This document shows positions 1-6,671 of a stretch of 15,334 nt of DNA, piece by piece. Within the stretch, counting starts at the first letter, position 1, and each line of letters starts with the position of its first letter. Below the pieces are notes generated by a model, which worked only from the letters and a program-made list of their open reading frames with translations, was not told where the DNA came from and did not search any database. Source of the DNA: GCA-003244245 sp036521655 (lineage in GTDB: Bacteria > Actinomycetota > Actinomycetes > Mycobacteriales > Pseudonocardiaceae); the NCBI GenBank assembly GCA_036521655.1, contig DATDHI010000474.1, positions 1 through 15,334 of the forward strand. The letters run 5' to 3'. The translations under genes were made by a program, and so were the position numbers.

Positions 1-219
1 TTAAGTGTACGGCGATGGCGCGAGCCGTCGAGGATGAGTCCGCCGTTGCCGGTTCGTCGACGGTTTCCCGAAGGTATCGTTGGCGTGGCTGAGTTGCACG
101 CGCCGATCACGAGCAGGCGGGTAGGGGTTGACGTGGACCTCGCCGAAAAACCAACGAATATGAGGCAACAGACCGGAGGGTTGGCCGCTGGGTGGCATGG
201 TCGTCTATTCGTCGGTGAT

Positions 220-448
220 GAGGGGCCGACCAATCCCTCTTTCTCGAACTGGCCACGCCAGGCCAGCACGGTCGGGCGAGATATCCCCACCATCTCACCG
301 ATTGCGGAATTCGACACCCCATCTCCGGCTAAGAGCAACACCCGGGCTCGCCGCACCACCCGGTGCGCCGCGCTCTGCGACTTCGCCAGAGTTCCAGGAC
401 TTCCCGCTGCCCCTCGGATATCGCCAATGGCGCCGCTGCTCTACTCAT
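220..448 (-). pseudogene. IS630-family transposase, N-terminal relic with frameshift
   Basis: Reading leftward from an ATG at 448, the first frame gives MSRAAAPLAISEGQREVLEL and then W. After a one-base shift near 386 the reading continues as AKSQSAAHRVVRRARVLLLA, GDGVSNSAIGEMVGISRPTV and LAWRGQFEKEGLVG. This is the usual start of IS630-type transposases: an SRSAAHR-like segment, an RARxLLLAxDG helix and an HTH ending in RPTVxxWRxxFxxxGL. Adding one G at the junction restores a single frame, so a one-base deletion is the simplest explanation. Recognisable similarity ends near 225. The rest of the HTH region, the DDE catalytic domain and the far terminal repeat are absent, and I recognise nothing in 1-219. 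The element cannot be active. The family call is from the HTH segment alone. Confidence 0.72.
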
Positions 449-526
449 AACTCACAGCATAACACGAACTGTAAATTCATTCGCAAGACACTACAGTAGT
501 GCCCGTTGCAGCTGCCTCGGGTAGCA

Positions 527-585
527 CCATTCGGCTCCGAATAGCGCTCGGCGCGGGCCTGGAACCGCCATTCGGCTCCGAATGG
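527..585. repeat. Two copies of an 18-bp palindrome, 41 bp apart
   Basis: The sequence CCATTCGGCTCCGAAT occurs at 527-542 and 568-583. The core ATTCGG-CT-CCGAAT is a perfect inverted repeat. In the second copy it extends to CCATTCGG-CT-CCGAATGG (568-585), while the first copy ends in AG rather than GG. The pair lies just downstream of the broken vapC stop, in a gene-free stretch (449-608). It could be a REP-like intergenic repeat, a pair of stem-loops at the end of the vapBC transcript, or a double binding site. No T-run follows, so it is not a classical terminator. Function unknown. Confidence 0.75.
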
Positions 586-608
586 GGCCCCGACGCTGGG
601 CGGGTTGG

Positions 609-802
609 TCAGGGCGCGCGAACGGTGCACCGGATGCCGGGCGCGGCACGCAGGGCGCCGTCGCGGGTGAGGAGGTCGACGTCGAGATGCTCGGCGGCGG
701 CAACGTAGGCGGCGTCGCGGCGCGGGCCGCGGTGCCGTGATCGCCGCCGTCGGTCAAGGCATCGACGAGCACGTTGGCGTCGACCACGAGGTCCGAGCTC
801 AT
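609..802 (-). pseudogene. vapC: VapC/FitB-type PIN-domain toxin, internally deleted and frameshifted
   Basis: The N-terminus MSSDLVVDANVLVDALTDGG carries the first PIN-domain beta-strand with its metal-binding Asp (residue 8). After about 28 codons the frame is lost. In another frame the typical PIN C-terminus follows: RRDAAYVAAAEHLDVDLLTR, then DGALRAAPGIRCTVRAP and a stop at 609-611. An intact toxin of this family is about 130 residues. Here about 60-65 codons are recognisable, and the central helices with a conserved acidic residue are missing. So the gene has both an internal deletion of roughly 70-80 codons and a frameshift at the junction near 715. The start overlaps the antitoxin stop (ATGA, 799-802), the normal arrangement for this toxin-antitoxin type. 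It should not encode an active RNase. Confidence 0.8.
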
Positions 803-1080
803 CGGCGGCGTGGATCGGGAATGTCTGTGGTCAGCTCGGCGTCCCGCTCGTCACGACCCTCGCGGAGCAGCGCGACCGAATCGACATCGGAAGACCCAGC
901 ACCGGCCTGGCGGGCGTTCGTGGCGGCCTCGTCGAGCACCGCGTTGGTGGTGGCGATCCGGGCCTGCTCGGTGAGCAGCTCGACCAGGTACCGCTGCAGA
1001 GACTGCCCACGCTTCGCGGCCGCACTCTTGAGGGCATCGACCACGGACGCCGGTACATCCCGAACCTGCACGCTACTCAC
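799..1080 (-). CDS. vapB: VapB/FitA-like ribbon-helix-helix antitoxin (intact)
   Basis: A 93-residue protein starting VSSVQVRDVPASVVDALKSA, then AKRGQSLQRYLVELLTEQAR. The pattern S-[IV]-Q-V-R-x-[VL]-P followed by two helices is typical of FitA/VapB antitoxins, which bind DNA as RHH dimers and block a PIN toxin with the C-terminal tail. I chose the GTG at 1080 because family members normally begin two residues before SVQVR. In-frame ATGs at 1098 and 1107 would add 6 or 9 residues, but they lie inside a perfect inverted repeat (1093-1115) that looks like the operator. The stop overlaps the start of the toxin gene by 4 bp. The toxin is broken, so this antitoxin now lacks its cis partner. The family call is firm; the start is moderately supported. 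Confidence 0.82.
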   Translation of the reverse strand: MSSVQVRDVPASVVDALKSAAAKRGQSLQRYLVELLTEQARIATTNAVLDEAATNARQAGAGSSDVDSVALLREGRDERDAELTTDIPDPRRR

Positions 1081-1092
1081 TGGGGACAAATC

Positions 1093-1115
1093 TGGCATGC
1101 GAATCATGCATGCCA
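1093..1115. promoter_or_regulatory. Candidate vapB operator (8-bp inverted repeat)
   Basis: TGGCATGC (1093-1100), spacer GAATCAT, then GCATGCCA (1108-1115): perfect 8-bp arms around 7 bp. It lies 12 bp upstream of the favoured vapB GTG. VapB/FitA RHH antitoxins are known to autorepress through palindromes in their own promoter, so an operator role is likely. Binding is an inference. Confidence 0.6.
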
Positions 1116-1141
1116 GCAGCGGGTGATCTTTACGGTATCTG

Positions 1142-1172
1142 ATGTTACATCCTAAGCGGTAAGATCGCGCGC
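1142..1172 (+). promoter_or_regulatory. merR-type gene promoter with ATGTTACAT palindrome
   Basis: The -10 hexamer TAAGAT (1160-1165) is followed by 7 nt and then the GTG at 1173, so the transcript should be leaderless. No SD precedes the start. ATGTTACAT (1142-1150), an odd palindrome (ATGT-T-ACAT), ends 9 bp before the -10, in the spacer zone where MerR-family proteins bind. The same 9-mer sits at the equivalent place before the 616-residue membrane gene. I see no convincing -35. Confidence 0.6.
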
Positions 1173-1931
1173 GTGGCTGCTCCCGACACTGACCTGACGA
1201 TCGATCAGCTCGCCGCGCGCGCCGGCATGACCGTGCGCAACGTCCGGGCTCATGCCAGCCGTGGACTGCTGCCGCCGCCGCAGCTGCGCGGTCGGACCGC
1301 TCACTACGGCCCTGACCACGTCGCTCGTCTTGAGCTCATCGCCGGATTGCAGGAGCAGGGCTTCTCGCTGGCGGCGATCGAGGCGGTGGTGCAGTACACC
1401 CCAGCGAGTTGCGCTGAGCAGGCGCTGGCGTTCTATCGGGGCCTGCTCGCCCCCTGGCAGCCCGATGACCCGCAGGAGATGTCCTACACCGAGCTCGCCG
1501 AGTGGCTCGGAGTGCAACCGCAGTCCGCGACGCTGGACCGGCTGCACGCCGACGGAACCCTGGAGCCGCTGAGCGAGGGCCGGGTGCGGATCACGAACCC
1601 TGGGCTGTTGCGGGCCGGCGCCCAGGCGGTACGCGTGGGTGTCCCGGTCGATGTTGTGCTGGCGCTGCGACCCGAGCTGTTGCGGCACGCCAGCGCGGTC
1701 GCGGAGCTGTTCGTCGGGATGTTCCGGGACAGCGTCTGGCGCGATCACGTGGCACGCGGGATGCCCCAAGGCGAGCTGTCCGAGGTCCATCGGATTGCCG
1801 AGGCATTGCAGCCGGTCGCCGCACACGCGCTGCTGGCGGCCTTCCGGATCACCATGCCTGAGGCCATCGAGACCTTCGTACGGGAGCAGTACGAGACGCT
1901 GGCCGGAGGGGCCGAACGAAACGGACATTGA
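1173..1931 (+). CDS. MerR-family transcriptional regulator
   Basis: A 252-residue protein. Residues 8-75 form a MerR winged HTH: LTIDQLAARAGMTVRNVRAH, then a wing with RGLLPPPQLRGRTAHYGPDHVARL in two pieces, then the LxLIAGLQEQGFSLAAIEAVV helix that leads into dimerisation. The remaining ~170 residues are helical and end in ITMPEAIETFVREQYETL. They show no Cys pair or cofactor-binding motif, so this is not a metal- or thiol-sensing MerR of the short type, and no B12-binding domain is apparent. The start is a GTG 7 nt after a -10 hexamer. It is divergent from vapB and 50 bp upstream of the large membrane gene, with which it shares a promoter palindrome. It probably controls itself and that gene. 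The inducer is unknown. Confidence 0.88.
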   Translation: MAAPDTDLTIDQLAARAGMTVRNVRAHASRGLLPPPQLRGRTAHYGPDHVARLELIAGLQEQGFSLAAIEAVVQYTPASCAEQALAFYRGLLAPWQPDDPQEMSYTELAEWLGVQPQSATLDRLHADGTLEPLSEGRVRITNPGLLRAGAQAVRVGVPVDVVLALRPELLRHASAVAELFVGMFRDSVWRDHVARGMPQGELSEVHRIAEALQPVAAHALLAAFRITMPEAIETFVREQYETLAGGAERNGH

Positions 1932-1948
1932 GCGCGTGACGGTGTTCA

Positions 1949-1981
1949 ATGTTACATGGATACGTGACAACATAGCGCCGG
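1949..1981 (+). promoter_or_regulatory. Membrane-gene promoter with the same ATGTTACAT palindrome
   Basis: ATGTTACAT (1949-1957) is followed after 10 bp by a -10-like CAACAT (1968-1973) and, 8 nt on, by the ATG at 1982. This repeats the geometry seen before the merR-type gene. ATGTT (1949-1953) and AACAT (1969-1973) also form a longer imperfect dyad reaching into the -10. Control by the upstream MerR-type protein is inferred from the shared site. Confidence 0.5.
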
Positions 1982-3832
1982 ATGGTGTTCCATAACCCCA
2001 TGACAGTGATGCAGGGTCTGGTTGCGGCCCAGGACGGGCGGCCCGCGGGTGGCGCTGCGCTCGACCAGATCATCATCGCCAGCACGGCCGCGGCGGTGCT
2101 CACGGCGGGCCTGCTCCTGCTGGGTTACGGCCACCGCACCGGCCGGATCCCGATCCTGCGGCGGCTGGCCACCGAGACCGAGCGCTGGTCGTTCAGCGCG
2201 GGGCAGCCCGGCTGGGTCGAGCTGCCCTCAACGCTCGCGCTGGTCTCGCTGTGTACCGCGCTGCTGGGGATGTACTGGGACATCTCGATTCACATTGCCC
2301 AGGGCCGGGACGTCGGCCCACTGGCCAATCCCGCGCACTACCCGATCATGTTCGGGCTCTTCGGCGTCTTCGCCTCCGGCGTGCTGGCCATGGTGCTGCC
2401 GGTGGGGGAGCGCCCCGGCCCGGCCGCGGTGCGGATTACCCGCGACTGGTACGCACCGGTCGGCGGGTTACTGATGGCGGGCGCGGGGTTCTTCGCGCTG
2501 CTGGGCTTTCCGTTCGACGACGTCTGGCACCGGCTGTTCGGCCAGGACGTGACCCTGTGGGGACCCACCCACTTGATGATGATCGGCGGCGCCGGGCTGT
2601 CGCTGGTCGGTCTGGCGGTGCTCGAGGCGGAGGGGCGGCTGGCCCGCGGCTACGGGGACGTGACGCCGCTGGGCCTGTTCGTCCGGCGCGGAATGATCAT
2701 GGGCGGGCTGCTCGCCGGGTTGTCGGTGTTCCAGGGTGAATGGGACTTCGGCATTGCCCAGTTCCGGATAGTGCACCAGCCCTTACTCATCGCCATAGCC
2801 GCCGGGTGTGCCCTGGTCGCAGCTCGGCTGTGGATCGGCCGGGGCGGCGCGTTGTTCGCCGCCGGCTTCTACATCGGCCTGCGCGGCGCGGTGGCATTGA
2901 TCGTCGGGCCGTTCCTCGCGCAACCTTTCCCCAGCATCCCGTTGTACCTGGCAGAGGCATTGTGCGTGGAGCTTGCGGCGCTGCTGCTGGCCCGTCGCGC
3001 GCTGGCGCTCGGCGCCGTCAGCGGCCTGCTCATCGGGACTGTGGGCTTCGCCGCCGAGTACGCCTGGACCCAGGTGGCTTTCCGGCTGCCCTGGACGCCC
3101 GACATCCTCGTCGAGGGCACGCTGATGGCGGTGACCGGTGGGGTGGCAGGCGGGATCGCGGGCGCGCTGCTGGCGCTGGGCCTGCAGGGCAGGCTGCCGC
3201 GCCCACCCCTCGCCCGGCCGCTGTTCATCGGGGTGCTCCTCGTGCTCGGCGCTGCCGTGGCCAACGGGCTGGTGATCACCGTTCCAGATGGTGTACGCGC
3301 CGAGATCACGCTCACCGACGTCGCCGGTCCAGGCCCGATCCGCACCGGGCAAGCCGTTGTCCGGATCACCCCGGCCACAGCCGTCGATCAGCCGTCGTGG
3401 CTGACGATCACCTCCTGGCAGGGCGGCGGCCTGTACGTCGACCATCTGGTACCGGTCGGGGACGGCAGCTACCGGACCGCTGGACCAGTGCCGCTGTCCG
3501 GTAGTTGGAAGACCCTCGTGCGGTTGCAGGACGGCCGGACCCTTACTGCGGTGCCGATCTACCTGCCCGCGGACGCGGTGCTGGGCAAGCCGGAGATTCC
3601 CGCGTTGCCGCAGGTCACCCGGGACGCGGTCAAGGAGACGCAGATCATGCAGCGGGAGCGGAAGGAGGGCGTGCCTGACTGGCTGTGGAGCACCGCGTCG
3701 GGGGTGGTGCTGGTGTGTGCGGTGCTGCTGGTGCTGGCACTGGGCTGGGGCGTGTCCCGGGTGTCCCGGGCGTCGCAGCCAGCTGCCCGGGCGGCTACCG
3801 GGCCGGTTCGGCAACCGGCGCCAGCACCATGA
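1982..3832 (+). CDS. Polytopic membrane protein of unknown function with duplicated Asp/His motif and C-terminal soluble domain
   Basis: A 616-residue protein that I do not recognise as a named family. About ten or more hydrophobic segments fall between residues 30 and 430. A soluble, beta-rich stretch (about 433-545) follows, with SGSWKTLVRLQDGRTLTAVP reminiscent of FixH/YtkA/CopC-like extracytoplasmic domains, and a last TM lies at 572-592. Two matching motifs lie at membrane borders: D100-x3-H104-x3-G108-x-D110-V with P117-x-H119, and D179-x3-H183-x3-G187-x-D189-V with P195-x-H197. Such paired His/Asp motifs suggest metal or cofactor binding, but this is inference. There is no SD. The ATG at 1982 lies 8 nt after a -10-like hexamer, and ATGs at 2000 and 2009 are alternatives. 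It overlaps the next small gene (ATGA) and lies directly after a MerR-type regulator, its likely controller. Confidence 0.8.
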   Translation: MVFHNPMTVMQGLVAAQDGRPAGGAALDQIIIASTAAAVLTAGLLLLGYGHRTGRIPILRRLATETERWSFSAGQPGWVELPSTLALVSLCTALLGMYWDISIHIAQGRDVGPLANPAHYPIMFGLFGVFASGVLAMVLPVGERPGPAAVRITRDWYAPVGGLLMAGAGFFALLGFPFDDVWHRLFGQDVTLWGPTHLMMIGGAGLSLVGLAVLEAEGRLARGYGDVTPLGLFVRRGMIMGGLLAGLSVFQGEWDFGIAQFRIVHQPLLIAIAAGCALVAARLWIGRGGALFAAGFYIGLRGAVALIVGPFLAQPFPSIPLYLAEALCVELAALLLARRALALGAVSGLLIGTVGFAAEYAWTQVAFRLPWTPDILVEGTLMAVTGGVAGGIAGALLALGLQGRLPRPPLARPLFIGVLLVLGAAVANGLVITVPDGVRAEITLTDVAGPGPIRTGQAVVRITPATAVDQPSWLTITSWQGGGLYVDHLVPVGDGSYRTAGPVPLSGSWKTLVRLQDGRTLTAVPIYLPADAVLGKPEIPALPQVTRDAVKETQIMQRERKEGVPDWLWSTASGVVLVCAVLLVLALGWGVSRVSRASQPAARAATGPVRQPAPAP

Positions 3833-3966
3833 CGGCGGCGGCCGTGGTGCTCGCTCACCACATGATCCTTGCCGCTGTGCCGTTCCTGGTGCCCACGCTG
3901 GTGATCACCGTGCTGGTGGCGGTGATGGCGATACAAGACCGTCGCAGCGGCAAGGGTCGTGAGTGA
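3829..3966 (+). CDS. 45-residue single-TM membrane peptide, coupled to upstream gene
   Basis: The start codon overlaps the previous stop (ATGA at 3829-3832), the classic arrangement for translational coupling. The product starts MTAAAVVLAHHMILAAVPFL and continues VPTLVITVLVAVMAIQDRRS to a basic tail ending GKGRE. One TM helix spans about residues 11-35, and the His-His-Met near the N-terminus is a possible metal ligand set. The Arg/Lys tail predicts a cytoplasmic C-terminus. It is probably a small subunit or partner of the 616-residue protein. It matches no family that I recognise. Confidence 0.65.
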   Translation: MTAAAVVLAHHMILAAVPFLVPTLVITVLVAVMAIQDRRSGKGRE

Positions 3967-3997
3967 GTAACAGTGTTATGGCACCTGTTCCCACTCA

Positions 3998-5509
3998 CTA
4001 GCAGTCAGGTGGGTAGAGCTGCGGGCCGGTCACGCCGCAGTGCGAAAAGCGCTCCACCGCGATGCGCACCGGCGGTGCCGGCGCAGCCCGGGGCTCGCGC
4101 AGCAGCGTCACCGAGGTCAGCGCGCCCACCGCGAGCAAAACGGCGCTGATCAGCATCGCGGTGCGGAACCCGGAGTCGAAGGAGATCGGGTCGGCGTAGT
4201 CGGTGCCGGCCAGGCCCGCCACCACCGGGATGACCGCGACGGCCAGCAGACCGGCGGAACGCGCAACCGCGTTGTTCACCCCGGACGCGGTGCCGGCATA
4301 CCGTGGATCCGCCGACCCCAGCACGGTTGCGGTGAGCGGTGCGACGGTGAGCGAGAGTCCCAGCCCCAGCACCGCCACCGCAGGGAGGACATCGAACAGG
4401 TAGGACGCCCCATGTCCGATCCGCAGGGTCAGCAGTAATCCCATCGCTGCCAGCAACGGGCCGACAGTCATGGGCAGCCGCGGGCCGATCCGCTCGGCGA
4501 GCGCGCCGGCCCGTGCAGAGAGCAACAGCATCAGCACAGTGACCGGCAGCAGCGCGCTCCCGGCGACCAATGGCGAGAACCCGGCGACGATCTGCAGCTG
4601 CAGCACCAGCAGGAAGAAGAAGACCCCGAGCCCGGCGTAGACCAGCGCCGTGACCACATTGGCAACGCTGAACCGGCGGTCGGCGAACAACCCCAGCGGC
4701 ACCAGGGGATGCGGCGACCGGCGCTCGACCAGCACGAACGCCAGCAGCGCCAGCAGCCCGCCAACGCCGGCTACGAGCACGGCGCCACGACTGGCCCCGC
4801 CGCCGAGGCCGGTCAGTGCGTAGGTCAGCCCGGCCAGCCCGGCCGCGGCGAGTGTGGAACCGGCCACGTCCAGCCCGGGCGGGCTGTCGGTATCTGCGCT
4901 TTCCGGCACGTGCCGCAGCGAGACCGCGATAACGAATATGGCTACCGGCAGGTTCACCAGGAACACGGTCCGCCAGTTCAGCGCGACCAGCCACCCGCCG
5001 ACGAATGGCCCGATCGCGGCGGCCACCCCGCCCAGCCCGGACCAGGCGCCGACCGCTCTGGCGCGGTCGGCGGCCACGAACGTCGAGGAGATGATCGCCA
5101 GGCTGCCTGGGGTCAGCAGCGCTCCGCCGATGCCCTGCAAGGCCCGGGCCGCGACGAGTACCTGCGCGGTCGGTGCCAGCCCACACAGCAGCGAGGCGAG
5201 GGCGAACCACACCACCCCGATAAGGAACACCCGGCGCCGACCGAAGTGGTCGCCGAGCGCACCGGCCAGCAGGATCAGCGAGGCCAGGGTGAGGGTGTAG
5301 GCGTTGACGATCCACTGCAACGTGGTGAAATCGGCCCTCAGATCACGGGCGATCGAGGGCAGCGCGATGTTCACCACCGTGGCGTCGAGCAACGCTATGC
5401 CCGACCCTGAGACCGTCGCCAGCAATACCCACCGTCCAGCGGGGGTGCCCATCCGCACCCCCGCCGCGGGCGGAGTCATCACCATTGCCGTCCAGTGTCG
5501 CGCAGCCAC
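3998..5509 (-). CDS. MFS drug exporter, DHA2 (EmrB/QacA) 14-TM family
   Basis: A 503-residue protein, the usual length for proton-driven DHA2 multidrug exporters. Signatures seen are LDATVVNIALPSIARDL in TM1 (residues 41-57), motif A GALGDHFGRRRV (83-94), RALQGIGGALLTPGSLAII (122-140), and the antiporter motif C GVAAAIGPFVGGWL (161-174). The C-terminal half has further TMs with LGSADPRYAGTASGVNNAVA, typical of this family. The start is uncertain: GTG 5509, GTG/ATG around 5479-5485 and ATG 5452 (MGTPAGRW, just before TM1) are all in frame, and no clear SD decides. It is divergent from the maoC-type gene and has no adjacent regulator. The substrate cannot be told from sequence; a toxic organic compound or antibiotic is likely. 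Confidence 0.93.
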   Translation of the reverse strand: MAARHWTAMVMTPPAAGVRMGTPAGRWVLLATVSGSGIALLDATVVNIALPSIARDLRADFTTLQWIVNAYTLTLASLILLAGALGDHFGRRRVFLIGVVWFALASLLCGLAPTAQVLVAARALQGIGGALLTPGSLAIISSTFVAADRARAVGAWSGLGGVAAAIGPFVGGWLVALNWRTVFLVNLPVAIFVIAVSLRHVPESADTDSPPGLDVAGSTLAAAGLAGLTYALTGLGGGASRGAVLVAGVGGLLALLAFVLVERRSPHPLVPLGLFADRRFSVANVVTALVYAGLGVFFFLLVLQLQIVAGFSPLVAGSALLPVTVLMLLLSARAGALAERIGPRLPMTVGPLLAAMGLLLTLRIGHGASYLFDVLPAVAVLGLGLSLTVAPLTATVLGSADPRYAGTASGVNNAVARSAGLLAVAVIPVVAGLAGTDYADPISFDSGFRTAMLISAVLLAVGALTSVTLLREPRAAPAPPVRIAVERFSHCGVTGPQLYPPDC

Positions 5510-5581
5510 GCCGACTCAGGTAGAGGATGGAGAGGCGGAGTCGACCGGCGGCCGAGGGGTAGCACAGTGGGGGGAGTGGCG

Positions 5582-6034
5582 ATGAGGGTGTTCACCGCGG
5601 CCGGCGAGTTGCGAACCGCGGTGGGCGAGGAGCTGGGCGCGAGCGACTGGATGATCATTGGTCAGCGGCGCGTCGACGCCTTTGCTGATGCCACCGACGA
5701 CCATCAGTGGATCCACGTCGACCCGCAGCGCGCCACCGCCGGCCCGTTCGGCACAACCATCGCGCACGGGTTCCTCACCCTGTCGCTGCTGCCTCATCTG
5801 ATCGGCCAGGTGTACCGGGTCGAGGGCGCGACGATGGCCATCAACTACGGACTGAACAAGGTGCGTTTCCCGACCCCGGTACCAGTCGGGTCCAGGGTGC
5901 GGGTGCAGGTCACGCTGGTCGAGGTCACTGACGCGGCCGGCGGGCTGCAAGTCGTTGTGCGCGCCACGCTGCAGGTCGAGGGCAACGCGAAGCCGGGTTG
6001 CGTGGCGGACTGGGTCACCCGGGTCTACCTGTGA
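5582..6034 (+). CDS. MaoC-family (R)-specific enoyl-CoA hydratase/dehydratase
   Basis: A 150-residue single hot-dog domain. The hydratase-2 catalytic motif is present: D40-H-Q-W-I-H45 in DATDDHQWIHVDPQRA, followed by GPFGTTIAHGFLTLSLLPHL. The Asp/His pair has the same spacing as the catalytic pair of PhaJ. The enzyme should hydrate trans-2-enoyl-CoA to (R)-3-hydroxyacyl-CoA in the cytoplasm, in fatty-acid metabolism. Many actinobacterial paralogues exist and the exact substrate is unknown. The start is set by the SD GGGGGAG at about 5570-5576, just upstream of ATG 5582. The 3' end overlaps the convergent acetyltransferase gene by 20 bp. Confidence 0.92.
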   Translation: MRVFTAAGELRTAVGEELGASDWMIIGQRRVDAFADATDDHQWIHVDPQRATAGPFGTTIAHGFLTLSLLPHLIGQVYRVEGATMAINYGLNKVRFPTPVPVGSRVRVQVTLVEVTDAAGGLQVVVRATLQVEGNAKPGCVADWVTRVYL

Positions 6035-6599
6035 CGCGGGGCGAGGAACGGGGCAGCGCTGAACGGCAGGCTGAGACGAGGTCGTCGGGCCGTAGCCGGA
6101 AGACCTCCAGATGCCTGCGGTGGTACTTGTCGCTCTCACCGACCCATTCCATCCCGATCCGGCGCGCGGTCGCCGCCGCCCGGGTGTTGGTCGGGCAGAC
6201 CAGGGCGAACACCTCGACCAGCGAATGCTGGAAGGCCCAGTGCGCCAGGGCCCGGACGGCCTCGGTGATGTAGCCCTGGCCCCAGTGCTCCGGCACGAGC
6301 CGGTAGTCCACCTCGACGTCCGCCTCGGGCACCGGCATGGGTAGCAGAGCGATTCCGCCCACGAGCGTGCCCCCGTTGCGCAGGACCAGGACCCACCGCC
6401 CGGTGCCAGGCGCCATGTCTGCCTGTTCAGCGATCCAGATCTGCAGTACCTCGCGCATGGCGGCCGTGTCAAGGATGCGGTCCTGCTCGGGCAACAGCCA
6501 CCGGGCAACGTCGTTGCCGTAGATCGCCAGCGCTGCGTCGGCGTCATCGAGCGACCAGTCCCGTACCAGGAGCCGGTCGGTGCGCAGCAGTTCCGCCAT
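6015..6599 (-). CDS. GNAT acetyltransferase, RimJ/RimL-like
   Basis: A 194-residue protein. It starts LLRTDRLLVRDWSLDDADAA, the usual opening of the RimJ/RimL-type GNAT subfamily (acetyltransf_3). The acetyl-CoA-binding motif A is VPEHWGQGYITEAVRALAHW (residues 102-121). NTRAAATARRIGMEWVGE (138-155) is the following motif B. It should transfer acetyl from acetyl-CoA to an amine: a protein N-terminus, an antibiotic or a small molecule. The substrate is not predictable. TAGGTT (6613-6608) lies 8 nt before the ATG and no SD is seen, so the mRNA is probably leaderless. The C-terminus overlaps the convergent maoC-type gene by 20 bp. Confidence 0.92.
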   Translation of the reverse strand: MAELLRTDRLLVRDWSLDDADAALAIYGNDVARWLLPEQDRILDTAAMREVLQIWIAEQADMAPGTGRWVLVLRNGGTLVGGIALLPMPVPEADVEVDYRLVPEHWGQGYITEAVRALAHWAFQHSLVEVFALVCPTNTRAAATARRIGMEWVGESDKYHRRHLEVFRLRPDDLVSACRSALPRSSPRVTGRPG

Positions 6600-6613
6600 G
6601 GGTGCTGAACCTA
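6600..6613 (-). promoter_or_regulatory. -10 hexamer for leaderless acetyltransferase mRNA
   Basis: On the minus strand GGGTAGGTT is followed by CAGCACCC and ATG. TAGGTT (6613-6608) fits the actinobacterial TANNNT -10 and puts transcription start at or next to the ATG. No clear -35 is visible. Confidence 0.5.
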
Positions 6614-6671
6614 CCCCGGATCGCTGCCTAGGCCGTATTCGTCACGTCACTCACGCGGCTGCCGGGCTAGC

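Noticed and set aside
34..450. Long plus-strand open frame over the left edge (138 codons)
   Set aside because: It is antisense to the IS630-type HTH relic, has no SD and no recognisable domain; it is a shadow of a high-GC region.
1152..1973. Minus-strand open frame of 273 codons opposite the merR-type gene
   Set aside because: It is exactly antisense to a well-supported MerR protein and is rich in Arg, Gln, Pro and His, as expected of an antisense high-GC frame.
3968..3978. TAACA-G-TGTTA palindrome after the micropeptide gene
   Set aside because: Only 5-bp arms, A/T rich, no T-run and no second copy; too weak to call a terminator or operator.
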